In this document: positions 6,166 through 16,418 of the stretch, piece after piece
Layout of the letters: each line of letters opens with the position of its first letter
Position numbering within the stretch: position 1 is the first letter of the stretch
Source of the DNA: AC-32 sp963754265
GTDB taxonomy: Bacteria; Actinomycetota; Thermoleophilia; Gaiellales; Gaiellaceae
DNA: 64,000 nt
Reading direction: 5' to 3'
NCBI GenBank assembly: GCA_963754265.1
Contig: CAVWFB010000004.1
Span: 143,741-207,740 of the forward strand
Notes under the pieces: model-generated
The model's database searches: none
What the model was told of the DNA's origin: nothing
The model's input: only the letters and a program-made list of their open reading frames with translations
Program-made: the position numbers and the translations under genes

Positions 6166-8970
6166 ATGAAGAGGTCGCGCCTTGCGCTTGGCCTGTTCTC
6201 GATGCTCGCGCTCGCGGGTCTTGCCGTGTTCCTGGCGGTGACTGCGGGCGGATCGTCGACCGCTAGGTCCGGCGTGTCGCTCAAGTTCAGCGGCGACCCG
6301 GATGCAGGATCGATGAAGGAAACCGCCTCGGTCGAGAAGGGGCCGGCGTCGGTCACCGCCGCGCAGGAGGAGGTCGCGCAGCGCGCATATCCGGCTCAGG
6401 ACCTTCCGCCCGACGCGGCGCAGATCGCACAGCGGGCGTGGAGTGCCGTGAAGAATCGCGGCAACGGCAAGGGCAAGAACAAGCCCGGCGACTGGACGAT
6501 GATCGGCCCGAGCCACTCGAACATGCCCGGGCTCCTCGTCTTCTCGGGTGCCGACTACACGACGTCCGGGCGCGTCACGGCGATGGCTCTCGACCCGAGC
6601 TGCTCGCAGTCGAAGTGCCGGCTGTGGATCGGCGCAGCGGGCGGCGGCGTCTGGCGAACCACGAACGCGCTGGGCGGAACGCCCTCCTGGACCTTCGTTT
6701 CGGGAAGCCTGCCGACAAACGCCATCGGGACGCTCACCTACGACGCGGCGACCGGAACGCTCTACGCCGGCACCGGTGAGCCGAATGCCTCCGCCGACAG
6801 CGAGACCGGCTCCGGTCTCTTCAAGTCGACTGACGGCGGTGACACCTGGACGCACCTGGCCGCGGTCACGAGCACGACCATCTCCGGTGTCTACACCGGC
6901 GATGCCTTCAAGGACCGCGCGATCAACTCGATCGTCGTCGATCCGACGAACTCGAACGTGCTCTACGTGGGCTCGGCGAGCGCCATTCGCGGCGTCTGCT
7001 CCGTCCTGAACGGTTGCGACGCGGCACCGGTGGTGCCGCTTCCGGCGCGAGGCGTCTACAAGAGCACGGACGGCGGGGCGACGTTCACGCTGCTGAACGG
7101 CGGATCTCTCCCGTTCGTGCTGCGCGGCGTGACCGACGTCAAGCTCGACCCGTCCGACCACAACACCATCTACGCGGCCCAGTTCGGCCAGGGCGTCTAC
7201 CGCTCGACGAACGGCGGCTCGAGCTGGACCCAGATCTTCACGATCGTGAACCCGGCGAATGCCGCGAACGCGATCGAGCGCTATTCACTCGCGCCGACGA
7301 CGCTGCCGAACGGCAAGACGCGGATCTATCTCGGCGTCGGCGACAACGGCACCTTCGCCGCGCAGCTCTTCCGCACCGACGACGCCCAGGCCGTGACGCC
7401 GGCGACGTGGGTGAACATGACGACCGTTCAGAGTGCCGGCTACTGCACGGCGCAGTGCTGGTACGACAACGTCGTCTACTCGCCGCCGGGAGAGCCGGAC
7501 ACGGTCTACCTGGGCGGCAGCTACGACTACGACAACGCCGGCACGTTTGCCATCAACGGCAATCTGGCCGGCCGGACGAACGGACGCGCGTTCCTGTACT
7601 CGACCGACGGCGGGGCGAACTTCACGGATATCACCCGTGACGCGACCTCGGACACGCGGCCGAACGGCATGCACCCCGACCAGCACGCGATCGCGACGGT
7701 GCCGGGAACGAACATCACGTTCTTCGGCTCCGACGGCGGCATGATCCGGTCGAGCGGAGCGTTCGCGGACATCTCGTCTCAGTGCGCCTCGCGCAACCTG
7801 AGCGCCGCGAACCTGGCGATCTGCCAGCAGCTGCTGTCACGGGTGCCCACCGAGCTGACTGGCCTGAACAAGGGCCTCTCGACGCTCCAGTTCCAGAGCC
7901 TGTCCGTCAACCCCTTCGACTCGAAGGACTTGATGGGCGGCACGCAGGACAACGGCACCTGGGAGCCCAACGGGCACTCGGGCGTCAACTGGAACATGAT
8001 CATCTGGGGCGACGGCGGGCAGTCCGGCTTCAACGCCGCCAACCCGGACTACCGGTTCAACACGTTCACCGGCCAGGCGAACGATGCGAACTTCCGCGGT
8101 GGCGACGCCTCGAAGTGGGTCGTGATCACGGGAGACATCGTCAGCAGCCCGGAGGGCTCGTACTTCTACACGCCGGTGATTGCGGACCCGAATCCCGCGA
8201 ACGCAGGCACGATCTACCAGGGCTCGAACAGTGTCTGGCGCACCCAGGACTGGGGCGGCGACCAGACGTTCCTCGAGGCGAACTGCTCGGAGTTCACCAC
8301 GCCTTCCGACAACGCGAACTGTGGCGACTTCGAACGGATCGGCCCCTCCGGCGCGACGAGCCTCACGGCAAGTGCCGCCGACTACCGGGGCACTGATCGC
8401 AGCGGGACATTCGTGGCCGCAATCGAGCGTGGCTCGGACACGAACACGCTGTGGGCAGCGACCGGGGCCGGCCGCGTCTTCGTATCGAAGAACGGCAACG
8501 CTCCGGCGGGATCGGTGGTCTGGCAGCGGATCGACAACCTGCCTGGCGCAACTACGGATCCGGCGCGGTTCGTCTCGTCGATCTACGTCGACCCGGCGAA
8601 CGCGAACCACGCCTGGATCTCGTACTCCGGGTACAACGCCAACACGCCGGGGACCCCGGGCCACGTCTTCGAAGTGACGTACAACCCGGGCGCCGGAACG
8701 GCGACGTGGACGAACCTCGACGGCAATACCGGCCCGATGGGCGACCTGCCGACGACGGACCTCGTCCGCGACGACGTGACCGGCGATCTCTATGCGTCCA
8801 CCGACTTCGGCGTGATGATGCTGGCCGGAGGCAACCCTGCGAACGGCTGGGTTGCAGCCGGTGCCGGCCTCCCCAACGTCGAGGTCGCAGGTCTGACGAT
8901 CGTGCCCGGCGCGCGCAAGCTCTACGCCGCCACGCACGGTCGGAGCGCCTGGTCGTTGACGCTCCCGTAG
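6166..8970 (+). CDS. Secreted BNR/sortilin-like beta-propeller protein
   Basis: A 934-residue exported protein with an N-terminal signal segment (RLALGLFSMLALAGLAVFLAV). It has repeated GVYKSTDGGATFT and GVYRSTNGGSSWT units, the BNR/Asp-box motif SxDxGxxW that marks sialidase- and VPS10/sortilin-type propellers. At least four such boxes occur between about residues 220 and 490, and no C-terminal anchor is visible. I choose ATG 6166 over 6157 because GAGGAG directly abuts the first ATG but lies nine bases before the second. It has a near relative at 11034-14265. No catalytic residues of a glycosidase were recognised, so binding or scaffold roles are as likely as an enzymatic one. Confidence 0.8.
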   Translation: MKRSRLALGLFSMLALAGLAVFLAVTAGGSSTARSGVSLKFSGDPDAGSMKETASVEKGPASVTAAQEEVAQRAYPAQDLPPDAAQIAQRAWSAVKNRGNGKGKNKPGDWTMIGPSHSNMPGLLVFSGADYTTSGRVTAMALDPSCSQSKCRLWIGAAGGGVWRTTNALGGTPSWTFVSGSLPTNAIGTLTYDAATGTLYAGTGEPNASADSETGSGLFKSTDGGDTWTHLAAVTSTTISGVYTGDAFKDRAINSIVVDPTNSNVLYVGSASAIRGVCSVLNGCDAAPVVPLPARGVYKSTDGGATFTLLNGGSLPFVLRGVTDVKLDPSDHNTIYAAQFGQGVYRSTNGGSSWTQIFTIVNPANAANAIERYSLAPTTLPNGKTRIYLGVGDNGTFAAQLFRTDDAQAVTPATWVNMTTVQSAGYCTAQCWYDNVVYSPPGEPDTVYLGGSYDYDNAGTFAINGNLAGRTNGRAFLYSTDGGANFTDITRDATSDTRPNGMHPDQHAIATVPGTNITFFGSDGGMIRSSGAFADISSQCASRNLSAANLAICQQLLSRVPTELTGLNKGLSTLQFQSLSVNPFDSKDLMGGTQDNGTWEPNGHSGVNWNMIIWGDGGQSGFNAANPDYRFNTFTGQANDANFRGGDASKWVVITGDIVSSPEGSYFYTPVIADPNPANAGTIYQGSNSVWRTQDWGGDQTFLEANCSEFTTPSDNANCGDFERIGPSGATSLTASAADYRGTDRSGTFVAAIERGSDTNTLWAATGAGRVFVSKNGNAPAGSVVWQRIDNLPGATTDPARFVSSIYVDPANANHAWISYSGYNANTPGTPGHVFEVTYNPGAGTATWTNLDGNTGPMGDLPTTDLVRDDVTGDLYASTDFGVMMLAGGNPANGWVAAGAGLPNVEVAGLTIVPGARKLYAATHGRSAWSLTLP

Positions 8971-8990
8971 CTCGAGGAACCATCGTGTGA

Positions 8991-9018
8991 CGAAGGGCCG
9001 CTTTCGGGCGGCCCTTCG
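8991..9018 (+). terminator. Rho-independent terminator after the first propeller gene
   Basis: Perfect 11-base stem (CGAAGGGCCGC with its complement) around a TTTCGG loop, followed by CTTTCC. It starts 21 bases after the propeller stop and precedes the subtilisin gene. Confidence 0.75.
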
Positions 9019-9075
9019 CTTTCCCGAAAAGGGTGATGGAGGAATCGCTACCCGCTGCCGAACTCTGACCTGGTG

Positions 9076-10824
9076 ATGCGGCTCACTCTTCTCCCTGCGA
9101 CCCTTCTCTGCGCGCTCGCGTTCGCGGGCTCCGCGCTTGCTGCCGGGAACCCGTTCGGCGTCACCGTCGTCCGCTTCGCGCCGGGCACCACGCCGGCCCA
9201 GATGCGCGCGGCCGTCACCTCGGCCGGCGGGGTGGTGGTCGCCGATCTGAGCGAGATCGACGCACTCGGCGTCGTCCCGCGCTCGAAGTCGTTCGCTCCT
9301 CGGCTCGCCACGAGCAAGGCGGTCACCGACCTCTTCCAGGATTCCGTCCTCACCACCGAGCGCGGCTCCGAAGAGCTCCGCCGCTCTGGGCGCGGCCCTG
9401 ACGGCGGCCCCGGCGACGGACGCCACGGCTTCGTCGCCGACCCCTGGCACGACTTGGGCTCGTTCCTCGGTGTCACGAACCCCGAAGGGATCCTCCAGTG
9501 GGACGACGGGCGGATGAACGTGCCGTCCGCCTGGCGCCGCACCACCGGCGACCGCTCGATCGCGGTCGCGGTCCTCGACACGGGCGTCCAGGCCAACCAC
9601 CGCGAGCTGCGCGGCGTGCTCGACCCGTCGCTCGGCGGCAACTTCATCCCCTGCGACGACCTCAAGGCGCTCTTCGGCCTCGGCGTCATCGACCGCGCTG
9701 GACTGCGGGACTGTCGCGACGGCGACTTCGAGGGCCACGGCACCTGGGTTGCGAGCCGGATCGCGGGCGCCTCGAACGGTTTTGCCTCCAACGGCGTCGC
9801 CCCCGGGGTGCGCATCGGCTCCTACAAGGTTCTCGCGGCCGGGCTCGGCGGGCTCTCGACCTGGATCCTCTCGGGCCTCGTCGCGGCCTGCTCCGACTCG
9901 CGAATCGACGTCGTGAACATGTCGATCGAGGGCTACATGAACCCGGACGACCCGTTCGACGCCGACGACTACCTCCTCTTCACGGACGCTGTCGACTACT
10001 GCCTCGCGCGCGGGATCCCGGTCTTCGCCGCCGCCGGCAACGAGCACGTACGGGTCGACCGCGTCGACCTCGAGCTCGGCGGCCGGACGCTCGAGGGCGC
10101 CGGCCAGGTCTCGCTCGGCGCCGGCGGGATCGGAACAGCCTCCCCGGGAAGCGACTCCGTCGACGACTACGACCTCCGTGGCTGGCTGCCCGTTCCGGGC
10201 GGCGTCCCGGGCGTGACGATGGTCTCCGCGACGGCCAACGCGATCGGCGCCGCACCGGCGAACGTGCCCCTGCGTTGGCGTTCCCACCTCGGCGCCCGTG
10301 ACCAGCTCGCCTACTACTCGAACTACGGCTCCCGCATCGACCTGGCCGCTCCCGGCGGCGCGCGGCGCTACCAGATCCCCGGCTACGACGGCGGCGACGG
10401 CGACATCCTCTACGGCGGCTGGGGCTCGTTCGGCGCCCTCTCCGACAAGGGGCTCATCTGCACCGACCCCTTCAGCTCGTCGCTCTTCAACGCGGCCTGC
10501 TTCTCGGCCAACGGCCAGTCGTTCGGCTGGCTGCAGGGCACCTCGATGGCAGCGCCCAACGCGGCCGGTGTGGCAGCGCTCGTCCTCTCCGCCCGCCCCG
10601 AGCTGGGTAAACGCCCCGAGGCGCTCGTCCGGCGCCTGGAGCGGAGCGCCGGCGACGACATGACGAACTACATGGGGCCGAACGACCCGGGCAACACCGC
10701 TCCCGCGCTCGACGGCTCGCCGTGCGACACCGGCTATTGCCACGTCAGCCAGTCACACCCCATCGGGTTCGCCGACGCCTATGGCGCCGGCCTGGTCGAC
10801 GCCTCGGCCGCCGTCGGCCGATAA
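9076..10824 (+). CDS. Secreted subtilisin-like serine protease (S8 family)
   Basis: A 582-residue exported endopeptidase. A signal peptide covers about residues 1-23 (LLPATLLCALAFAGSALAAG). The catalytic triad is visible: Asp 168 in VAVLDTGVQ, His 221 in FEGHGTWVASRIAG and Ser 490 in QGTSMAAPNAAGVAALV, with the oxyanion Asn near 322 (AAAGNEH). The N-terminal part before residue 140 resembles an inhibitor-type propeptide. GTG 9073 directly precedes the chosen ATG and could also be used. It sits between two paralogous secreted propeller genes, suggesting an extracellular protein-processing locus. Confidence 0.92.
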   Translation: MRLTLLPATLLCALAFAGSALAAGNPFGVTVVRFAPGTTPAQMRAAVTSAGGVVVADLSEIDALGVVPRSKSFAPRLATSKAVTDLFQDSVLTTERGSEELRRSGRGPDGGPGDGRHGFVADPWHDLGSFLGVTNPEGILQWDDGRMNVPSAWRRTTGDRSIAVAVLDTGVQANHRELRGVLDPSLGGNFIPCDDLKALFGLGVIDRAGLRDCRDGDFEGHGTWVASRIAGASNGFASNGVAPGVRIGSYKVLAAGLGGLSTWILSGLVAACSDSRIDVVNMSIEGYMNPDDPFDADDYLLFTDAVDYCLARGIPVFAAAGNEHVRVDRVDLELGGRTLEGAGQVSLGAGGIGTASPGSDSVDDYDLRGWLPVPGGVPGVTMVSATANAIGAAPANVPLRWRSHLGARDQLAYYSNYGSRIDLAAPGGARRYQIPGYDGGDGDILYGGWGSFGALSDKGLICTDPFSSSLFNAACFSANGQSFGWLQGTSMAAPNAAGVAALVLSARPELGKRPEALVRRLERSAGDDMTNYMGPNDPGNTAPALDGSPCDTGYCHVSQSHPIGFADAYGAGLVDASAAVGR

Positions 10825-11033
10825 CTGCCCATCTGGGCGGCGGTAGTCGCTTGACGCCGGATCTAGGGCCGCATATAAGGCACCCTGCATAAGCGCGAGG
10901 CGGTCACGGGGAGCGCTTCGCCCGGTGGGGGAGGTTCCGAGGGGGACACGCACAAGGCCAGAGTCGACGTGTGCAGCGGCCACAAGGGCCGCCGTTCCGC
11001 ACCGGAGTCGGCACACAACCAAGGGGAGAATCG

Positions 11034-14000
11034 ATGACACGAACACGCACGAGCGTCCTGGGAGCGACGTTCTTTCTGCTCGCCGGGGCACTTGCGTTGA
11101 CGCTGGTTCTCCTGACCGGACGCTCGTCCGGCGGGAACCAGGTCAAGCTCAGGCTCGGCGCCGGCGTCGCCGGCGCGGCGAGCAAGGAAACCTCCGCCGG
11201 AGAAGGACCAGTTGGCGGCTACGAGGCCTACGTCTCGGCCTCGCGGACCTATCCGGCGAACGTGATCTCGCCGGCGATCGTCAAGCGCGCTCAGGCGACC
11301 TTCAGCCGGCTCGCCAAGCGCGACGCCCGGTTTGCCAAGACGGCACGGGGTCGCCACTTCCTGGACAACAACGGCGGGAAGTGGGAGCAGTACGGCCCGC
11401 GCAGGTTCGGCCTGGAGCCCGGCGTGATCTCGTTCTCGGGGGCGACGAACGTCACCTCGAGCCGCACGGTCGCGATCGTGGCCGACCCGGACTGCACGGC
11501 GAGCAAGTGCCGCGTCTGGGCCGGGACGTCGGGGGGTGGCGTCTGGATGACGGACAACATCCTCGCGTCGGACCCGACGTGGCAGCAGATGAGCCCGGAG
11601 CGAGCTCGACCAGAACTCGGTCGGGCAGCTGGTGCTCGATCCCACCGACAAGAAGCACGACACGCTCTACCTCGGCACCGGTGAGGGCAACCGCTGCTCG
11701 TCGGGCTGCGAGGCGGGGGTCGGCATCTACAAGTCGACCAACGGCGGCAAGAAGTGGAAGAAGCTCGACGACACGTGCGTCAGCAACGCGACGTACCCGT
11801 GCGTCAACCCCGGCAAGGACGCGTTCCTCGGCCGCGGGATCAACGGGATCGTGATCGATCCGCGCGACGGGAATCACATCTTCGTCGGCTCGGCCCAGGC
11901 GGTCCGCGGTCTTTCGCACACGATCGGCAACGGCGGGACGACTCGCCTCGAGCCGGGCGCGAATGATCCTGGCCTCTACGAGTCGTTCAACGGCGGGAAG
12001 ACGTTCACCGAGGTCTGGAACGGGAACATTCCCGGCGGCTTCGGCGTCACCGACGTCGGCCTCGACCCGCTGAACCCGGACACCGTCTACGCGGCCGCGT
12101 TCGACGCGGGTGCGTGGCGGCGCGACGCGGGAGCGGCCCCGACGGCGTTCCAGCAGGTCTTCGCCCCGCAATTCCCGGGCGGCGGGACCGATCGCACGAT
12201 GTTCGCAATGACCGTCAAGAACGGCAACACGCGCATGTACCTGACCGACGGCACGGCGAACGGCGGTGGCATCGCCGGAGCTCTGGCGTCGAACTTCTGG
12301 CGCACGGATAACGCCAACCAGCCGGCGGGGACGCTGCTCGCCTCGCAGGCCGCGGGAGCAACACCGCCCGTCGCTGCGACGCATACGTTCCCGGCCACCT
12401 TCACAGGCTGGCAGAACCTGACCTCGAAGACGACACGGCTGACCCGTACTTCGCCACGGACGACTTCTGCACCGGCCAGTGCTGGTACGACGAGGACGTC
12501 TACACGCCCGCCGGGATGCCGGACACGGTCTACGTGATCGGCTCGAACCAGTACGGCGAGCAGCCGTGCAGCACCAAGGGCGTCGGTTGCGGCAACGGCC
12601 GCTCCAACGGCCGCGAGGTCCTGTACTCGAACACGGCCGGCGACCCGGACGGTTCGCGCACTAACCTGCGCACGTTCACCGACCTGTCGTACGACGCCCG
12701 GGACACCGTGGCGCCGTGGTGCGCGTACGCGCCCTACTTCGCGCAACGGGTGCCTCCGCGCGCCGAACGGGATCCATCCCGACCAGCACGAGATCGTCGT
12801 CAACCCGGGGAACCCGACCCAGATCTTCGAGGGCTCCGACGGTGGCATGATCAGGACGAGCGGCGCGTTCGCCGACATCTCGTCCCAGTGCGACGATCCG
12901 TTCCGGAACGGCGGAGAGACCGCTTGCCGCCGACATGCGGGCAGCTACGCGGCCTGCAAGCGGCTGCTGTCGCGGGTGCCGGCGGCACTCGACCACGTCA
13001 ACAACACGCTGAGCAGCACGCTGCAGTTCATCAACGTGGCGATCAACCCGTCGAACTCCTGCGAGGTCATGGGTGGCACGCAGGACAACGGCACGTGGTC
13101 GAACAACAACGGCTGCAGCCGCGACACGTTCAACCAGGTCATCTACGGCGACGGCGGCAACGCCGTCTACGACGCCACGAATCCGACCTGGCGCTTCAAC
13201 GAGTTCACCGGCGGGTTCAGTGACTCGAACTTCCGGAACGGCGATCCCGAGCGCTGGGTGATCACCTCGGCCCCGCTGGTGAACAGCGGTGAGCCGTTCG
13301 CGTTCTACTGGCCGCAGATCGGCGATCCGAACCCGGCGCCGGGCACCCATCCGATCTACTCGGGCGGGCTGCATGTCTGGCGAACCTGGGCCTTCGGTGC
13401 CGGCACTCGCCGGCCAGGTCCCGCAGGACACGACCCCGAACATCGCCGACTACGAGGCGAACTGTCCGGAGTTCGTGACCCCCGGCGGCCAGGCCGGCTG
13501 CGGCGACTACCGGCCGCTGGGCGGCCCGCTGTGCACGGGCCGCGACGTGCACCAACACGCCGGCGACCTGACGGGCACGGTCTACGGACCGGACCGCACC
13601 GGCGGCTCGATCTCGTTCATGGCCCGCGACGGCGCGGACCACGGGACGCTCTGGGTCGCCACCTCGGCCGGCCGCATCTTCGTCACGCACAACGCGGATG
13701 CGTCCGACCCGGCGACGGTGACCTGGCACCGGATCGACAACGCCACCTCGCCGACCCGGTTCCCGAGCGGCATCTACGTCGATGCCTTCGACACCGGACA
13801 CGCCTGGGTGAGCTACTCGGGCTACAACGCGGCAACGCCGATCGACTCCGGGCCACGTGTTCGAGGTCCGGGAGAACGGCTCCGCGCCCGGCTCGGGCAC
13901 GCTTCACCAACCTGAACATCGAGGGCGGTGGTACGTCGAGCTTCCCGACGCCGTTCTCGGACGGTGACCTGCCGGTCAGCGACGTCGTCCGCGACGACAA

Positions 14001-14265
14001 CCAGGCAACGCTCTACGCGGCGACCGACTTCGGCGTGCTCGTCGGCCCGAACGACGGACACTCCGGTTGGCACCTCACGAAGGGCATGCCGCGGTACGAG
14101 GTCATGCACCTCGAGATCCAGCCCTCGTCCAGGGTTCCGACCTGTGTTGGGTCGAGCACCTGCGAGCGGCTGATCTACGCGGCGACGCACTCGCAGGGCA
14201 TCTGGAAGTTCGACCTGCGAGGTCCCGGCAACACCAACAACGGTCGCGGTCAGCAGAGCAACTAG
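11034..14265 (+). pseudogene. Frameshifted paralogue of the BNR/sortilin-like propeller protein
   Basis: Starts well (ATG 11034 after AAGGGGAG) with a signal segment, then reads as a relative of 6166-8970: SKCRVWAGTSGGGVWMTDN matches SKCRLWIGAAGGGVWRTTN, and GSDGGMIRTSGAFADISSQC, MGGTQDNGTW and YAATDFGVLV recur in the same order. The homologous frame jumps at about 11.60, 12.43, 12.75, 13.40, 13.85 and 13.90 kb, so no single open frame spans the gene. All breaks look like one- or two-base changes. With them repaired the product would be about 1,070 residues. Either a decayed duplicate or a gene with consensus errors; the high conservation between breaks favours recent damage or errors. Confidence 0.75.
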
Positions 14266-14287
14266 CTCGACCTAGCCCCCGACCCGC

Positions 14288-14315
14288 AAGAGGGCCGCCT
14301 TCGGGCGGCCCTCTT
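14288..14315 (+). terminator. Rho-independent terminator with UUCG loop
   Basis: Perfect 12-base stem AAGAGGGCCGCC with its complement around TTCG, 22 bases after the stop of the second propeller gene. It also lies 41 bases downstream of the minus-strand gene ending at 14357, so it may serve both directions. Confidence 0.75.
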
Positions 14316-14356
14316 CGTGGTCCGCGTGTACGGTCGGCGAGAGCCGGCCCCTCTCG

Positions 14357-14761
14357 CTACGGCATGTATTCGAGGCAGACGATCTGCGAGAGGTTCACCG
14401 AGGCGCGGCTCCCCTTCGAGCCTCGCGCGACCACGGTGATGCTGTCGCAGCCTACGATGTTCTTGAACACGGCCAGGAAGGTCCCGCGCGCGCCGGCCGT
14501 GACGCTGAGGCGGCTTCCCCGGCCCTTGACCGTGAGCCCCACGCGCTCGTGTGCCCGGAAGTGCGTCCCTCTCACGGCCAGCGGGTTCTGGCCCCTGACC
14601 TCGAGGTCGGCTCGCCGGGTGTCGCTCGCCTGCTGAGACTGCGCGGCCGAGGGCTCGCGTGACGGTGAGCCCGAGGTCTGGCTGACCACGGTCGCGATCA
14701 CGGCGGCGGATGCGAGCAGCGCCACCACGCCGAGGAGCGCCCTAGTACGCCACCGCTCCAC
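14357..14761 (-). CDS. Small exported or membrane-anchored protein of unknown function
   Basis: A 134-residue protein that starts at GTG 14761 and overlaps the 3' end of lipA by 20 bases. It has a single N-terminal hydrophobic segment (LLGVVALLASAAVIATVV), then a Ser/Gln-rich linker, then a beta-rich domain of about 80 residues with GTHFRAHERVGLTVKG. That opening looks like an immunoglobulin-like fold (the FRAxExV pattern). Two cysteines (SVGCDS-like and IVCLEY) could form a disulfide outside the cell. No function is recognised. The overlap suggests co-transcription with lipA, but not a shared role. Confidence 0.6.
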   Translation of the reverse strand: MERWRTRALLGVVALLASAAVIATVVSQTSGSPSREPSAAQSQQASDTRRADLEVRGQNPLAVRGTHFRAHERVGLTVKGRGSRLSVTAGARGTFLAVFKNIVGCDSITVVARGSKGSRASVNLSQIVCLEYMP

Positions 14762-15662
14762 GACCTGTAGCGGCTGCGTGCCGCTGCTCGTCGGCGCGAT
14801 AACTAGAACGGACGAGTGGCCCGGAGAAGACCGAGCCGAAGCCCAGCGCCTCGCCCTGCTCGCGGAACCACCGGAACTCGTCCGGATGCACCCAGCGGTC
14901 GATCTTCGCGTGCTTCGCGCTCGGCTGGAGGTACTGGCCGATGGTGACCACGTCCACGCCGTGGGCGCGCAGGTCGGCCATCGTCTCGACCACCTCGTCG
15001 TTCGTCTCGCCGAGCCCGACGATGATTCCGGACTTGGTCAGCACCGGGTAGTCGGCGAGCTCCTTCGCCCGCTCGAGCAGCCAGAGCGCCCTGTCGTAGG
15101 ACGCCTTGGCGCCGCGCATGCGCGCATGCAACCGGCGCACCGTCTCGATGTTGTGGTTGAACACGTCGGGCCGCTCGGCGAGCACCGTCTGCAGCGCCTG
15201 CTCCTCGACGCCGAGAAAGTCCGGCGTGAGGATCTCGATCGTCGCCTCGGGCACCTTGTGCTTCAGTGCACGAATCGTCGCGGCGTAGTGACCCGCACCG
15301 CGGTCGTCCACGTCGTCGCGGTCGACCGATGTGACCACCACGTGCTTGAGGTTCATCTTCGCAGCGGTCGCCGCGAGCCGAAGCGGCTCGAGCGGATCCG
15401 GCGGGTGCTCCGGCCGGCCGGAGTGCACGTAGCAGTAGCGACAGGCGCGCGTGCAGGTGTCACCGAGGATCTGGAAGGTCGCCGTGCCGCGGCCCCAGCA
15501 CTCGGAGATGTTCGGGCAGCGCGCCTCTTCGCAGATCGTGTTCAGGCTCGCGCCGTGGATCAGCTTGCGGACGTCGAAGTAGGCGGAGTCCGCGCTCGGC
15601 GCGCGCACCTTCATCCATTCGGGCCGGCGTGGCCGCTCTGCTACGGGCAGAGAGCGCTCCAT
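14742..15662 (-). CDS. lipA: Lipoyl synthase
   Basis: Radical-SAM enzyme that inserts two sulfurs into octanoyl groups on lipoyl domains. Both clusters are visible in the 306-residue product: the auxiliary cluster cysteines at about 44, 49 and 55 (CEEARCPNISECW) and the SAM cluster CxxxCxxC at 70, 74 and 77 (DTCTRACRYCYV). The C-terminal serine ligand motif of LipA is visible as VRSSY. The substrate, an octanoylated E2 lipoyl domain, and the octanoyl transferase are encoded 3-6 kb away on the same strand (lipB, E2). ATG 15662 keeps the conserved RRPEWMKVRAP N-terminus. Confidence 0.96.
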   Translation of the reverse strand: MERSLPVAERPRRPEWMKVRAPSADSAYFDVRKLIHGASLNTICEEARCPNISECWGRGTATFQILGDTCTRACRYCYVHSGRPEHPPDPLEPLRLAATAAKMNLKHVVVTSVDRDDVDDRGAGHYAATIRALKHKVPEATIEILTPDFLGVEEQALQTVLAERPDVFNHNIETVRRLHARMRGAKASYDRALWLLERAKELADYPVLTKSGIIVGLGETNDEVVETMADLRAHGVDVVTIGQYLQPSAKHAKIDRWVHPDEFRWFREQGEALGFGSVFSGPLVRSSYRADEQRHAAATGRGAVAY

Positions 15663-15713
15663 TCCCTGGAGTCTAGAGACTGGCCGTGCTACGCCGACAG
15701 CGCCCGGGAGCGC

Positions 15714-16349
15714 TCAGGTGCACTTCCAGGGATCCAGATAGACATCGTCGATCTGGAAGGCGGCGCCGCTCCCGACCGGTGTGAAGCGGAAGGCGACGGC
15801 CCTGGTGCCGACCAGGCTCGTGACGTTGCCGAGCAGGAGCGCGAGCCGGGGCGAGGGCGCCCAGGAGGAGCCGGCCTTGACGGTTCCGCCGTCGAGCACG
15901 GTCAGAAGGCCGCCGACGAGGCTCGGGACGATCACCGAGACACGCAGCGAGCCCGTCGCCGAGCCGGCGTTGCGCATCACGAAGCGGAGATGCCAGTCAC
16001 CCAGGGCGAAGCACATCGTCGCGCTGGAGGCGGAGCTTCCCTGAGGCAGGTAGAGCGAGTGGCGATCGGTCCGCTGGCGGAGGAAGAAGGGCTCGTTGCC
16101 GTCGACGACCCGTGCGCCCCCGGACAGTGCCCAGGACGCCGAGCTGTTCTCGAACGAGCCGTTCGGCAGGAGCGTGTAACGCGCCGAGTCGCCCCATTGC
16201 CCGAAGGCCTGCGTCGAGCTCGGATCGCAGTACGACGCCGAGCCGGTCGAGATGAGCCCCGCCTTCGCCGTCGAGGTCGTCGCCAGTGCCATCACGACGA
16301 TCGCTCCAAGTGCCACTCGCAGTGCCGCCTTGCCCGCAGATGCCGCCAC
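15714..16349 (-). CDS. Secreted protein of unknown function
   Basis: About 211 residues with a signal peptide (ALRVALGAIVVMALATTSTAKAG). The body looks like a beta-sandwich carbohydrate-binding or concanavalin-like module: a FENSSASWALSGGARVVDG opening, LRFVMRNAGS in the middle and a closing IDDVYLDPW, a pattern common in proteins with an N-terminal GxFExxxxGW motif. I choose GTG 16349 because GGGAGG lies six bases before it; ATG 16388 would add 13 polar residues before the signal peptide. Function is not recognised. Confidence 0.65.
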   Translation of the reverse strand: MAASAGKAALRVALGAIVVMALATTSTAKAGLISTGSASYCDPSSTQAFGQWGDSARYTLLPNGSFENSSASWALSGGARVVDGNEPFFLRQRTDRHSLYLPQGSSASSATMCFALGDWHLRFVMRNAGSATGSLRVSVIVPSLVGGLLTVLDGGTVKAGSSWAPSPRLALLLGNVTSLVGTRAVAFRFTPVGSGAAFQIDDVYLDPWKCT

Positions 16350-16418
16350 GCCATTCCTCCCTAGCCGATTCCTGCTCTCAGCTTCCACGCCTACGGGGGC
16401 GCCGCATCACCCTTCCGG

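Noticed and set aside
7837..10743. Long open frame on the minus strand across the first propeller and the subtilisin
   Set aside because: It runs antisense to two genes with clear motifs, is Arg/Val/Asp-rich without domain features, and arises from the GC-rich third-position bias of the true frames.
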